From an uncultured Pirellulaceae bacterium (lineage in GTDB: Bacteria > Planctomycetota > Planctomycetia > Pirellulales > Pirellulaceae), in the NCBI GenBank assembly GCA_937929805.1, contig CALFUT010000031.1:1-64000 (forward strand): DNA of 64,000 bases. The letters run 5' to 3'. Below the pieces are notes generated by a model, which did no database searches, had not been told where the DNA came from, and saw only the letters and a list, made by a program, of their open reading frames with translations. The translations under genes and the position numbers were made by a program. Positions 1 to 8,436 of the stretch are shown here, one piece after another; position 1 is the first letter of the stretch, and the number at the start of each line of letters is the position of its first letter.

Positions 1-1
1 C

Positions 2-202
2 ACCTTCACCAGTTTGCTGGCAACCTTTGGAGCACTCTTTGATCGAGTTACTCCACAGAAAATCCGACAGCGATTTACTCGTTTCAAAAATCGTGACCTC
101 AAGCAGTGGCTAAAAGATGCAGGCCTGACAAACTCTACCCAATCAAGAAGAACAAAGGCCTACGAAAAAACGAAAAAACGCGTAACAGAATCGAAACACT
201 AG
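2..202 (+). CDS. 3' end of an unrecognised gene (5' cut by window)
   Basis: An open frame runs from the window edge to a TAG stop. Only about 66 residues of the C-terminus are visible. They are very basic (many Lys/Arg, tail rich in KKR and TKK) and contain a stretch resembling a short helical segment ending DLKQWLKDAG. I do not recognise the family. A basic C-terminus like this occurs in transposases and DNA-binding proteins, but nothing here proves either. The gene is directly followed by a GC-rich repeat block. Confidence 0.45.
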   Translation, partial: TFTSLLATFGALFDRVTPQKIRQRFTRFKNRDLKQWLKDAGLTNSTQSRRTKAYEKTKKRVTESKH

Positions 203-220
203 AAAATTCTTTTCACCTCC

Positions 221-372
221 CCAGGGCGAGGCTCCGCCCGAGCCACGCGGAGCAATCGGGAGGGCGAGGCTCCGCCCGAGCCATGCGGAGTAAAAAGCTC
301 AGCCATCCAACCGAGGTGCGGACGAAGCCTTAAACCGAGGTGCGGACGGAGCCTTACCCTCCCGAGCATCTG
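221..372. repeat. GC-rich intergenic repeat block, family GGAGGG-GCTCCG
   Basis: Two direct copies of a unit around GGGCGAGGCTCCGCCCGA, the second ending in GAGCCATGCGGAG, are followed by two copies of ACCGAGGTGCGGACG(A/G)AGCC in inverted sense, ending at CCTCCCGAGCATC. The two halves form a large imperfect dyad. The same architecture recurs near 15.51-15.60 kb, and related units lie at 7.10-7.32 and 40.31-40.58 kb. Confidence 0.75.
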
Positions 373-399
373 TGTCACTTTGGGAACACCGCCGTCCCA

Positions 400-1629
400 C
401 TATCGGCTCAGCTGCAACAGCTGCTCGCGAGCATTTCTGTACCTTCCACTCACGTCCGTCGCGGAAATCGGTACTCGATAGCGAACCACGCGGGACTGAG
501 GTTCGCGCTGAATTCCGGCGTGATTTTCGGACCGATCAAAACCTTTATCCGTTTTTGTTTTGCTGCCGGCCAAACCCCACAGGTTTCGAAAGGCCGACTC
601 GAACCCCGAAGGTTCGTCTTCCTTTTTCAACGCTTGCTGAGCGTCCACCAACTGACGAAACCCGGTTTCAGCCCGCACATATTCCACCGCTCGAGCCCGA
701 GCTTCAGCGCGATCGGCAAGATAAACGGGCAACGTAAACGAGCGTACAACTTCGATAGGTTCTTTCCAGATCCCCGCGATTTTTCGCTCCCCGCTGGCTC
801 GGCACTTCACCTGAAGCAAGCCAGCCTGCCACTCGCGAGGGACCCGAAATGAAACGTTCAGCGTACGACTTCCCTCAAGCGTTTCGTGACGGGACCGATG
901 GAAACGAAAAAACACACCGGTGCCGCGATCGGTCGTACCGCTGGCGACCAGAATATCTTGCTGGGGAATTTCCTGATACTGGTTGCTTTCACTGTTGCTG
1001 GCTCCGGCTTCGACGTTGGCCGTACCCGCTAGGCCGGGCGGATCGATCCCATTGAGCGCCAGACCAAGCTTCAGCTTTCGATCGGCTTGCTTCTTTACTT
1101 GAATGGTTCCATCAACAATGCTGGTCGTCCTTGTTCGCGGTCCGAACTCAATGACCGGATATCGAGCCTGTTGCCATTGAATGTCATAGCGGAACTCGCT
1201 GACGTGTGCTCGATCGGCAGACGCGATTTCTGACGTGACAGGTACCGAGAGTCGAATCGTCATCAGTTCGTCATCGTTAAACTCCCCATCCGAAACCAAA
1301 AACGCCTCGGACAAGGCATGCACGTCGAAACGAACTGCCGCGTCCGCAGCCTCACCAGCAGCACAAACAGAAGACGCCAAAAACGCATGCGAGAACAAAA
1401 ACACCATCAAGCTGAAGGTCTGTACCGGGCGCCCCCAACGCCATGCTCGCAATTGAGCTTCCAGACGTTCGTTGATCCAGATCAGCGGTCCTGAGATTGC
1501 CGTCAAGAATCTACCGCGGTTCCAATTAACCGAATCAATTTCAGAAACCTGAGCAGAGTCAGCTCGCGTGTGTTCGTTCTGAAATCCTGCTCGCTCGATC
1601 GCTCCGAATGGTCCAAATGGTCCGTACAC
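400..1629 (-). CDS. secreted hypothetical protein
   Basis: Long minus-strand frame (409 residues from the outermost ATG). A clear signal peptide lies inside it: around residues 60-93 there is an Arg/Trp-rich n-region, a hydrophobic core MVFLFSHAFLASS and a VCAA cleavage site. Translation therefore probably starts later, either at a TTG near 1452, preceded by a GGAAG motif, or at an ATG at 1407; the first 60-75 residues may be artefactual. The mature part looks like a beta-rich exported domain, then a Glu/Lys/Ala-rich segment (PSGFESAFRNLWGLAGSKTK). I recognise no catalytic motif and assign no function. The gene is isolated: repeats lie downstream and a 600-bp gene-poor stretch upstream. Confidence 0.6.
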   Translation of the reverse strand: MYGPFGPFGAIERAGFQNEHTRADSAQVSEIDSVNWNRGRFLTAISGPLIWINERLEAQLRAWRWGRPVQTFSLMVFLFSHAFLASSVCAAGEAADAAVRFDVHALSEAFLVSDGEFNDDELMTIRLSVPVTSEIASADRAHVSEFRYDIQWQQARYPVIEFGPRTRTTSIVDGTIQVKKQADRKLKLGLALNGIDPPGLAGTANVEAGASNSESNQYQEIPQQDILVASGTTDRGTGVFFRFHRSRHETLEGSRTLNVSFRVPREWQAGLLQVKCRASGERKIAGIWKEPIEVVRSFTLPVYLADRAEARARAVEYVRAETGFRQLVDAQQALKKEDEPSGFESAFRNLWGLAGSKTKTDKGFDRSENHAGIQREPQSRVVRYRVPISATDVSGRYRNAREQLLQLSR

Positions 1630-2232
1630 GCTACCACCTCATGAAAGCAAACCCGTCCAGCCACCAACGTCAGTGTTGGCGCTTCTGGAAAAAGCGTGCT
1701 TCCATCCTTGATAGCAATGTCGGAGGACCAACCTCCGTGTCCGCAGGTGGTACGCAAGGGCCGGAAGAATGGTTCACCAATTTTGCAAACGAAAAGAAAC
1801 CCGACTCGCACGAGCCCAGCAAATCGCGATTTCATCGTCGGCCCAATCCGGGGCGATCTCGGCGGGCTAGAGGGATCTGTTCTCAGGGCTTCCGCCCTAA
1901 GCTACCAACGAAGACTCCTCCGGAGCCAGCCTGTTCCGGAACACTTAGAGAAAATCAGTTCGCCTGTTGAGCACTTCCAAACCCCGAACGAACGCGAAGT
2001 CCATGACGACTCCGCGCCGAATCCCGCCGTGCCGAGTCCGTGACAAATCCCGCCGTGACAAATCCATCCATGCCGAAGGCATGACAGCCGGTAGCCGGTG
2101 GTCGAGCGCAGCGAACACCACCGGTTCGCGTCGCCAAGCAATCGCATCCCGAAGGGATGCCAGCCGCAAGCAGCACCTACGTGATCAGCGATAGCAAAAC
2201 CCAACTGCAACGCCCACAAAACAACCCCCGAC
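1630..2232. other. gene-poor stretch with palindromic repeats
   Basis: No convincing coding region: the open frames here have no family features and overlap on both strands. The left half includes CTCAGGGCTTCCGCCCTAAG, typical of dispersed planctomycete intergenic elements. The right half holds three copies of AATCCCGCCGTG-like words and the palindromic repeat listed separately. Confidence 0.5.
2070..2163. repeat. intergenic palindromic repeat composite
   Basis: Three dyads in series: ATGCCGAAGGCAT (2070-2082); CCGGTGGT paired with ACCACCGG (about 2095-2124) around a loop rich in GAGCGCAGCGAA; and GCATCCCGAAGGGATGC (2144-2160). This looks like a composite REP-type element. It could fold as RNA if transcribed downstream of mtnC. 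Confidence 0.65.
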
Positions 2233-2997
2233 TCAAGCCACCGGTTCACCGATCGAAAAAATCTCGTCCAACTGATCGAAGCTTTCGATCACCGGATAGT
2301 CATTCGGATTCTCCACTGGCTTGTTCCCCGGACGGACGCTCAACGCGACTTGCATCCGCGCCTCATTGGCCGCGTCCAGTTCCGCCACGACATCGCTGAC
2401 AAACAGCACGCGATTGGCCGGCACTCCGTAGTCCGACGCGATCATGTGATAACTGGTGCGATCATGCTTGGGACCATAACTACGATCATAATGTCGGGTC
2501 AGGCACGGTAGCAGATCCCCCTTGACGGTGTGACCAAAGAAAAGCTTCTGGGCCTGAATACTGCCCGACGAGTAAATCCGCAGGTCGATTCCAGCAGATG
2601 TCCATCGCTTCAACGCCGGCTCCACATCATCAAACAGATGAGCCACCATTTCCCCGCTTTTGAAACCTTTCTCCCAGATCATGCCTTGAAGCTTCTTCAA
2701 GCCGGGGGCTTTCACATCCGAATTCATTAGCCTGTTCACATTTTTTACGTGAGCCGCCTGCAGGTCTTCTGGAGTCACCGTGTCATCAAACTCGGCCAGC
2801 CAGTTCTCGGTGCCTTGATGTTCCGCATATTCAGTCAGCAAAGCAGCCAGCGACTCCTGCAGATCGGGTTCACCCCAATGCTCAGACAAATAGCGTTCTA
2901 AATGCTCACGTACGTAGGGGAACATCATGTCGTAAACAAAACTGATCGAAGACGTCGTGCCTTCGATGTCCAGCAAAATACCGCGAATAGCTGGCAT
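2233..2997 (-). CDS. mtnC: enolase-phosphatase E1 (methionine salvage)
   Basis: HAD-family bifunctional enzyme that enolises 2,3-diketo-5-methylthiopentyl-1-phosphate and then dephosphorylates it to the acireductone. The first HAD motif has the family-specific form LLDIEGTTSS near the N-terminus; motif II is YSSGSIQAQKLFF and motif III is FVSDVVAELDAA. The ATG at 2997 was chosen because a strong GGAGGG motif lies just upstream, so the product is 254 residues, normal for MtnC. An in-frame ATG 33 bases earlier is less likely. It is the last of three methionine-salvage genes, in the order mtnB-mtnD-mtnC, with about 118 bases separating it from mtnD. Confidence 0.95.
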   Translation of the reverse strand: MPAIRGILLDIEGTTSSISFVYDMMFPYVREHLERYLSEHWGEPDLQESLAALLTEYAEHQGTENWLAEFDDTVTPEDLQAAHVKNVNRLMNSDVKAPGLKKLQGMIWEKGFKSGEMVAHLFDDVEPALKRWTSAGIDLRIYSSGSIQAQKLFFGHTVKGDLLPCLTRHYDRSYGPKHDRTSYHMIASDYGVPANRVLFVSDVVAELDAANEARMQVALSVRPGNKPVENPNDYPVIESFDQLDEIFSIGEPVA

Positions 2998-3115
2998 AGC
3001 AATTCCCTCCCTCTTGGCTTGGTCACTCAATGTGACCCGATCGCTGCAACGACAATCTAGACACGGCCGTTGCGTTAGAATTTAACTTCTTGCTCTGATT
3101 ACTCTTTCGACAAAA

Positions 3116-3703
3116 TCAGATATCCACCACGCTGTCAAACTTGGGACCTTGATCGCCATCCAAATAGCTGGGGCCCATGCACAATGGCGAGTAGTCCTTG
3201 TGAGCGCTGTCCTCCATGTAATGAGGCGTCCAGCCGGTCATGTCTTCGAACAACCGGATGCACCGAATTGTCTTGTCACCACACAGATTGAACCAGTGGT
3301 GCGTCCCCTTTGGCACGCTGATCAAATCGCCCGATTCGACGGTGATACTGAACACGGGCGAAGTTTCCGGGTTGATATGAAAAACGCCGCTGCCTCGAAC
3401 GGTGAAGCGAACTTCGTCCTCGGTATGCAGGTGCTCTTTGTCGAACTTCTGCAGCATATCGTCCAAGCCCGGTGTTTCCGGCGTCACGTTGATGACGTCC
3501 GCCGTCACGAATCCATGAGCCTGTTTTAGACGTTCGATTTCGGGCGAGTAGGCATCAAGAATTTCTTCGTTAGTCGCCTCAGGACCAATTCGCCCCTCAA
3601 CATCCCATTGCTCAAAATTGATCCCAAACGGCGCAAGGAACTCGCCAATCGCCTTGGGTTCGGTGATGTCTTGGTCGGTATCTGGAACGTGTACGCGAGC
3701 CAT
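3116..3703 (-). CDS. mtnD: acireductone dioxygenase
   Basis: Cupin enzyme that cleaves the acireductone made by MtnC with O2. With Fe2+ it gives the ketoacid precursor of methionine; with Ni2+ it gives the off-pathway products. The metal ligands are visible as the HxHxxxE pattern in HLHTEDEVRF plus a later His in PKGTHHWF. The N-terminal MARVHVPDTD fits family starts and is preceded by GGAGAG, giving about 195 residues; the frame stays open 123 bases further upstream with no family similarity. It lies between mtnB and mtnC in the same orientation. Confidence 0.95.
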   Translation of the reverse strand: MARVHVPDTDQDITEPKAIGEFLAPFGINFEQWDVEGRIGPEATNEEILDAYSPEIERLKQAHGFVTADVINVTPETPGLDDMLQKFDKEHLHTEDEVRFTVRGSGVFHINPETSPVFSITVESGDLISVPKGTHHWFNLCGDKTIRCIRLFEDMTGWTPHYMEDSAHKDYSPLCMGPSYLDGDQGPKFDSVVDI

Positions 3704-3868
3704 TGGAAACTCTCCGCGGCAGTTGAAGGTTTGTTGATCGGCGATCGATTCGTAGCAACCGAAATCGGAACTCGGCAACCGATGCTGCCCGTTGTCTATC
3801 GTCGATTTCCGGTCGCGGCGCGACATGGAATATCGAGCCCCAATTCTAACGAAAATCGGGATCGTTCG

Positions 3869-4555
3869 TCAGTCATTTTTTCCGGGCAAAGCCAACTTCC
3901 GCCCCTCACATTCAAACAAAAACTCATAAACTTCCACGTGACGGCGGGCGGCGGCGATATCTTTCCCCCACGTGTACAACCCATGCTTTCTCATTAAAAA
4001 GCCATGAGTCATTGAAAAATTGGGATCAGCCAGCCGAGTTCGAATCTTTGCCGCCAAAGTCGCAATGTCTTGCGTGTTTTCAAAAATCGGAACCGTGTGA
4101 GTCGTTTCGTGGGTCGGAGTCCCCTCCAAGCCTTTCAACATTTCGTATCCCGAGATTTCGATCGCACCAGACTCGAAATAGTAGTCCGACAACAGTGTTC
4201 CCCAAACACTGTGCGTATGCAAAACACTGCCCACGTCAGGTAACTCAGCCAAGACAACGTGCAACATCGTCTCGGCGGAGGACTTGGGCTGATTGAGCTC
4301 GATCCCGTTTCCATCCGGACCGATGTGGGCGAAGTCGCTTCGCTCAAGCCGCCCTTTATCTTTGCCGCTGGCAGTAATTAATAACTCGGCCGGATCGTGA
4401 TTCAACACCGCGCTGTAGTTGCTGCTGGTCCCAACCGACCAGCCTCGCTGATGAAACAGTCGACCACAGTCGCGCAGTTGGTCTAGTGTTTCTTCATGAC
4501 CGTAAAGCGGATGCGTGGCCGGGAAGGCTTCCGTGTTCTCTTTAGAATCAAGCAT
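3869..4555 (-). CDS. mtnB: methylthioribulose-1-phosphate dehydratase
   Basis: Class II aldolase-family zinc enzyme that dehydrates 5-methylthioribulose-1-phosphate to the diketo intermediate used by MtnC. Visible family features are the zinc-binding pair in VLHTHSVWGT, the SSAETMLH segment, the GTSSNYS substrate loop and the C-terminal MRKHGLYTWG with a third His, then the ARRHVEVYEFLFE helix. The ATG at 4555 gives 228 residues, close to the usual length; the frame extends further upstream with unrelated sequence. No clear Shine-Dalgarno motif. First gene of the mtnB-mtnD-mtnC run. No mtnA, mtnK or mtnP occurs in the window. Confidence 0.93.
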   Translation of the reverse strand: MLDSKENTEAFPATHPLYGHEETLDQLRDCGRLFHQRGWSVGTSSNYSAVLNHDPAELLITASGKDKGRLERSDFAHIGPDGNGIELNQPKSSAETMLHVVLAELPDVGSVLHTHSVWGTLLSDYYFESGAIEISGYEMLKGLEGTPTHETTHTVPIFENTQDIATLAAKIRTRLADPNFSMTHGFLMRKHGLYTWGKDIAAARRHVEVYEFLFECEGRKLALPGKND

Positions 4556-4772
4556 GTTCAGAATTCGACGTGACAAAGCTACAATTTTGCGTTTACGTTT
4601 AAAGACGCAGCAGTTTAAGCCAGAGAAGACCCGAAAGCCACCGGATAACGAAAACGAAAACGAACCTCGCTCTCGAAGGGTCCCGCGCCAATCGCCGCCC
4701 AAACTTTCAATTAGAATCGGATGATTGGTTCGGCATGATCAATACCACTTAAGCTTAATCACTCCTGAACGC

Positions 4773-5657
4773 ATGAACCGCACCTCACGACATTCCGAAA
4801 ATTCAGCCCACGCATCCCGTTCGGGTCGCGTGTTGCCGTTCCTCGTATCGCTGGCTTGGATTGGATTTGTTGCACTCGCCGCAACATGGGGATTGGGGGG
4901 GCGTAAGCTTTTCGAGAAATCGTTGACCGCGTTGGCGACTCCAGTTGGATTAGCGTGGCTGTCTCTATTCGGTATCGGCTGGTGGCTATTTCGAACAGAC
5001 AGGCGAGGCGAAGCGACCGTCGTTTTCTTAACATGGCTGGTGCTGACTCTGGGAGGAAACATCTGGGTCACCCACCAACTGGTCGGCCACCTAGAAGCAC
5101 CGTGGCAAGAAGTGGATGGCATCACTGGCGAGCCGTTTGATGTCGTCGTGGTGCTGGGAGGTGGCACCAGCGAACGTGGACCGGGGCGAGCCCAATTGAC
5201 CGCCGACGGCGAACGAGTCACCACTGCCGCTCGCATGTTCCAAGCTGGAAAAACTCAGCGGATCATCTGTACTGGAACGCAGCGATGGCGTGCCACAGAG
5301 AACGATTTACATTTCCGCGAAGAAGCCATCCAGATTTTGGTCGGCCTTGGCATTCCTGCAGATCGAATCGAACCGCTCGAAGGCCACAACACCAGCAAAG
5401 AAATGCAGAGCCTGCGATCGTGGATCGAACAACAGCCGGATCCGGCAATTCGAATCGGCGTCATCACGTCTGCGTACCATCTTTCACGCGCCATGCGTTT
5501 GGCGGCTGCCAACGGCATCGTGGCCGAGGGCATCCCCGCAAACTTTCGCACACCGCAGCTGGCGGTCTCTCATTCGTGGGTCATCCCCACGGCCGAGAAC
5601 CTGCGAAACTCGGCCATCGCAATCAAAGAATACTTGGCCAGTTTCGTTGGGCGTTAG
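4773..5657 (+). CDS. YdcF/ElyC/SanA-family membrane protein (DUF218)
   Basis: Three hydrophobic segments occupy roughly residues 20-110 (VLPFLVSLAWIGFVAL, GLAWLSLFGIGWWLF, VVFLTWLVLTLGG), followed by a DUF218 domain: FDVVVVLGGGTSERGPG, then AARMFQAGKTQRIICTG, a TSKEMQS segment, and VITSAYHLSRAM. Members of this family act in envelope processes such as vancomycin tolerance and polysaccharide carrier recycling, but their reactions are mostly unsettled. The ATG at 4773 was preferred over an ATG 48 bases upstream because the intervening residues lack family character. The gene is divergent from mtnB. Confidence 0.88.
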   Translation: MNRTSRHSENSAHASRSGRVLPFLVSLAWIGFVALAATWGLGGRKLFEKSLTALATPVGLAWLSLFGIGWWLFRTDRRGEATVVFLTWLVLTLGGNIWVTHQLVGHLEAPWQEVDGITGEPFDVVVVLGGGTSERGPGRAQLTADGERVTTAARMFQAGKTQRIICTGTQRWRATENDLHFREEAIQILVGLGIPADRIEPLEGHNTSKEMQSLRSWIEQQPDPAIRIGVITSAYHLSRAMRLAAANGIVAEGIPANFRTPQLAVSHSWVIPTAENLRNSAIAIKEYLASFVGR

Positions 5658-5697
5658 CACGACAACGCCGAAGCAATCGTCGTGGGTAACGACTGGT

Positions 5698-6087
5698 CTA
5701 CATCTCGCGCCGGCGACGTACAACGACTCCTAACCCAAACGCCGCGAGCAGAGTTAACGCTCCCGGCTCAGGAATCGCTAAACCTGGCGTTAGCAGCTCA
5801 ACGCCCCCGTTAGCAACCGTGAATGTCTCCGCAGGAACACCCGCCGCGCCAAACCGTAGCTAAAAACCCGCAAGCCCCTGTTCAGTGCGAAAAGATGGAT
5901 CAATGATCGCTCCTAGGTTGAAGGTACCCGGCGAAAATGGAGACAAGCTCAGGAATCCGATACCATTTGGATCCAGTTGCTGGGCAAGGCCAAGCCCAGT
6001 GTTTGAAGTAAAACCGCTGACATCGAAAATTGCTCCTCCACCAACTTCAAGACCCAGAATCTGCAAGCCAGAGCCAATATCAAGGAC
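5698..6087 (-). pseudogene. C-terminal remnant of a PEP-CTERM exported protein
   Basis: The last codons encode a textbook PEP-CTERM sorting tail: AIPEPGALTLLAA, a hydrophobic stretch, then VVVRRRREM and a stop at 5698-5700. PEP-CTERM tails direct proteins to exosortase-dependent processing. Upstream in the same frame is a Gly/Asn/Phe-rich domain typical of such proteins (GFTSNTGLGLAQQLDPNG), but an in-frame TAG at about 5860 (after EQGLAGF) separates it from the tail. The 5' part is missing: the frame runs into the transposase remnant at about 6085. It is therefore a broken gene, probably inactivated by the insertion. A single C-to-T change (CAG to TAG) would explain the stop. Confidence 0.8.
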
Positions 6088-6931
6088 ACTTTTGCTTACT
6101 GCGTGGAGGCAGCAAATGGTCCAGCTCGGTTTGCTGAATGGAGGCCGTCGTTTGCCCCAAGTGAGTTACAAAGGCTTGAAAGCGTTCGTCGTCCTTGAGA
6201 TGTTTCTTGAGAAGATTGGAAACCTTGTGCTTGGTGTCATCTAGGTGAACTCCGGAAAAACCAAGCTTTTTCAAAGCGAGAGCGCCGTGGTGCAACTCCG
6301 CTGCGCCATCGCTAAGCACCGCCAACGGCGTCCCGCAGTGCCCGGCCAGTTCGGTCAACTGCCGCGATACTTCTGCCTTGTCACGTGACGTGGAGGGCAG
6401 GACAGCCAGAGGCGTCATGTCGTCTCGTCGTAACGCCCGGCCCACCGGCATTGCCGACGAACGAATCCCCAGCACCACCAACACAAACATTTTTCCCAAC
6501 TGAACACTGTGGTCGATCATCCAAACCCAGTCGTCGGCGTGAGTCGCTTCCTGAAGGATCGCGACTCCGTTTCGACTATTCCAGTTCCGGACGATATCTC
6601 GCGACGGGATCTCAATCGGCAAGTCAACAGCTCTGGCATAACGAGCGAGAACTTTGGGCACCGCGCGGACGCCCATCAGCAAGCTCAATTGACAGCATAG
6701 GCAAATCATCTCAGCGCTAAACTGATACCCCGGCAGCTTTTTCCACTCAACCGGACAGTCGGCTCGTTGAGCCGTTTGACGCTGAAGTTCCTGGCAAAGT
6801 TGGCCGATCCGCTCTTGCCGCCGAGTTTGTGACTGTTGCAGCTGGCGGCAAAGCAGCCGATTCTCGGCGGATAGTGGTTCGCGTTCTCACGCCAGCGATT
6901 TTGCGACCGCGTGAAGGACGGCAAAAGACAT
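6080..6931 (-). pseudogene. decayed transposase
   Basis: Reading from an ATG at 6931 the frame gives MSFAVLHAVAKSLA, then an in-frame TGA at 6887-6889. It then continues open with a coiled-coil-like Gln/Arg-rich segment (SAENRLLCRQLQQ), VEWKKLPGYQFSAEM, and a core with DWVWMIDHSVQLGK, CGTPLAVLSDGAAEL and FSGVHLDDTKHKVSNLLKK. The spaced Asp residues suggest a DDE-type transposase; I cannot name the IS family. The frame ends abruptly at SKQKCP where the PEP-CTERM remnant begins, so the C-terminus looks lost. No terminal inverted repeats or target duplication could be seen. Confidence 0.65.
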
Positions 6932-7100
6932 CGAAAAGGTGACTTGTACTAACCGAGTGTTTTGAGAGATCATACAGACACTGTTGCGCTCCTTCGTTTC
7001 GCGGGTTTGACAAAACGAATATGCGGGAGCGTAACACTTTTAAAAGACCAATCTTATGCAAGCTGTCCAGATTGACGACGTTTCAACATCCCAGCCTTGG

Positions 7101-7318
7101 CCTCCCGGATTGAGGCAGAAATTGGCTCGGACGGAGCCTTGCCCTCCCAGATTGGCGAAGAAGTTGGCTCGGACGGAGCCTTGCCCTCCCGGATTGAGGC
7201 ATAAGTTGGCTCGGGCGGAGCCTTGCCCTCCCGGATTTGCGCAGAAGTTGGCTCGGACGGAGCCTTGCCCTCCCGGATTTGCGCAGAAGTTGGCTCGGAC
7301 GGAGCCTCGCCCTCCCGG
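7101..7318 (+). repeat. five-copy 42-bp tandem repeat
   Basis: Units begin with CCTCCCGGAT at 7101, 7143, 7185, 7227 and 7269, with a partial sixth at 7311: an exact 42-base period with few differences. Each unit contains TTGGCTCGGACGGAGCCTTG, related to the GC-rich intergenic family at 221-372. Because 42 is divisible by three, both strands stay open. On the plus strand each unit would read as PPGFAQKLARTEPC, in frame with the following gene. Two units of the same 42-base period lie at 40489-40572. Confidence 0.9.
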
Positions 7319-7352
7319 TGTTAATCGATCTGAATCACGAGTTCGTTTCGGC

Positions 7353-8189
7353 TTGATTTTCAAAAGAGCACGAATTGTCACTGCGTCGTTGTTGTTTGTT
7401 CTTTGCAGTTTGCCAGTGTTGGTGCAAAGCGACGAAGTGAAAACGACTGAATCGTGGACTCGGCTGTCAGAAGCAGGTTTCGATTTGCAACAGCTTGATG
7501 GATTGAGGCGACGGAACAGCCAGCCGCTCACGGGCAAGGATCGGCAGCCGATGGATGCGTTGCTGGCGGCAGTCGATCAATGGGATCAAAACGGATTCGG
7601 CTCGATTCAGCCGCTCGGTTTGCTGGATCTCTTGGCTGACACGAACGACAGTGTTTGCCGCCGCGTTCAGATGATTGGGAAAGTCCGACAGTGTTTGCGA
7701 ATCAAAGCCGATCCGGCTTCGGCTGATGCCCCCACTCCTGCGAGGGATTCGTTTCAGCTAACGATCTTTCCCGATTTGGATGGGCAAAAAATCACGGTGA
7801 AATCGTCGGCAGGTGATCGAGTCCCCTACGGTCGGTTTGCGGTCACGGTGCGGGCCTTCAAGTTGCCCGCAGGTGAAACAGAGCAATCGCTGTTGGACAA
7901 ACGAATTCGGGTCGACGGGTTTCACTATCGATTCTGGCGTTACGATTCGGTTTTCTCGGATCAGAAAGGTTTGCAGGGACAGATCGGCGCTTTGGTGATC
8001 GGCGGGCCGATGGCGGTTCTGAAAAAGCCTTCCGCCGCGTTGCTGAACGATGGTTTGATGTGGGTCGTTGCTCTGTTGGCGATCGGTTTGATCGGCATGG
8101 GTTGGTGGTATAGCCAAGCCGCGACGAAGAACAGCCGAACCTACGACGCCTTGCCTGACATGTTGCCCGAGGACTGGAAAGCTGATTGA
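7353..8189 (+). CDS. membrane-anchored exported hypothetical protein
   Basis: After the tandem array the frame encodes a credible signal peptide (IFKRARIVTASLLFVLCS, cleavage near LVQS-DEV), a soluble region of about 210 residues, one transmembrane helix near the C-terminus (MWVVALLAIGLIGMGWWY) and a short cytoplasmic tail. The TTG at 7353 was chosen because it places the signal peptide at the N-terminus. The frame is open back to 7056 only because the 42-bp repeats are in phase, and no ATG lies between. The soluble part has no motif I recognise, although RVQMIGKVRQCLRI followed by DKRIRVDGFHYRFW looks like a small beta-barrel. Function unknown. Confidence 0.65.
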   Translation: MIFKRARIVTASLLFVLCSLPVLVQSDEVKTTESWTRLSEAGFDLQQLDGLRRRNSQPLTGKDRQPMDALLAAVDQWDQNGFGSIQPLGLLDLLADTNDSVCRRVQMIGKVRQCLRIKADPASADAPTPARDSFQLTIFPDLDGQKITVKSSAGDRVPYGRFAVTVRAFKLPAGETEQSLLDKRIRVDGFHYRFWRYDSVFSDQKGLQGQIGALVIGGPMAVLKKPSAALLNDGLMWVVALLAIGLIGMGWWYSQAATKNSRTYDALPDMLPEDWKAD

Positions 8190-8436
8190 GCCGAAGTTCC
8201 TCGATGAACGCGGCGTCCCTTCGGATGGGGGCACTTGAACTGAGCGATCAAGTTCGGGATATTTTCTTGGCTGAACTTGGAGGGATTGGGACGAAACTCA
8301 GGCTGACGTGCAACGCAATCGAGTGGACTTGTTTCTGCGATGATTATCCACTGGTCTGCGCGTCGTGCTTGCAGTGATGGCCCAATCCTGACTTTTTGTC
8401 CGCTCACTCATTAACTACGAATTTGGAAATCCATCG

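Noticed and set aside
1503-1835. Open frame on the minus strand with a hydrophobic start
   Set aside because: It overlaps the secreted-protein gene start and has no family features; probably chance.
7040-7537. Minus-strand frame through the 42-bp array (Gly/Ala/Asn repeat)
   Set aside because: Open only because 42 is a multiple of three; the plus-strand gene has a signal peptide and membrane anchor.
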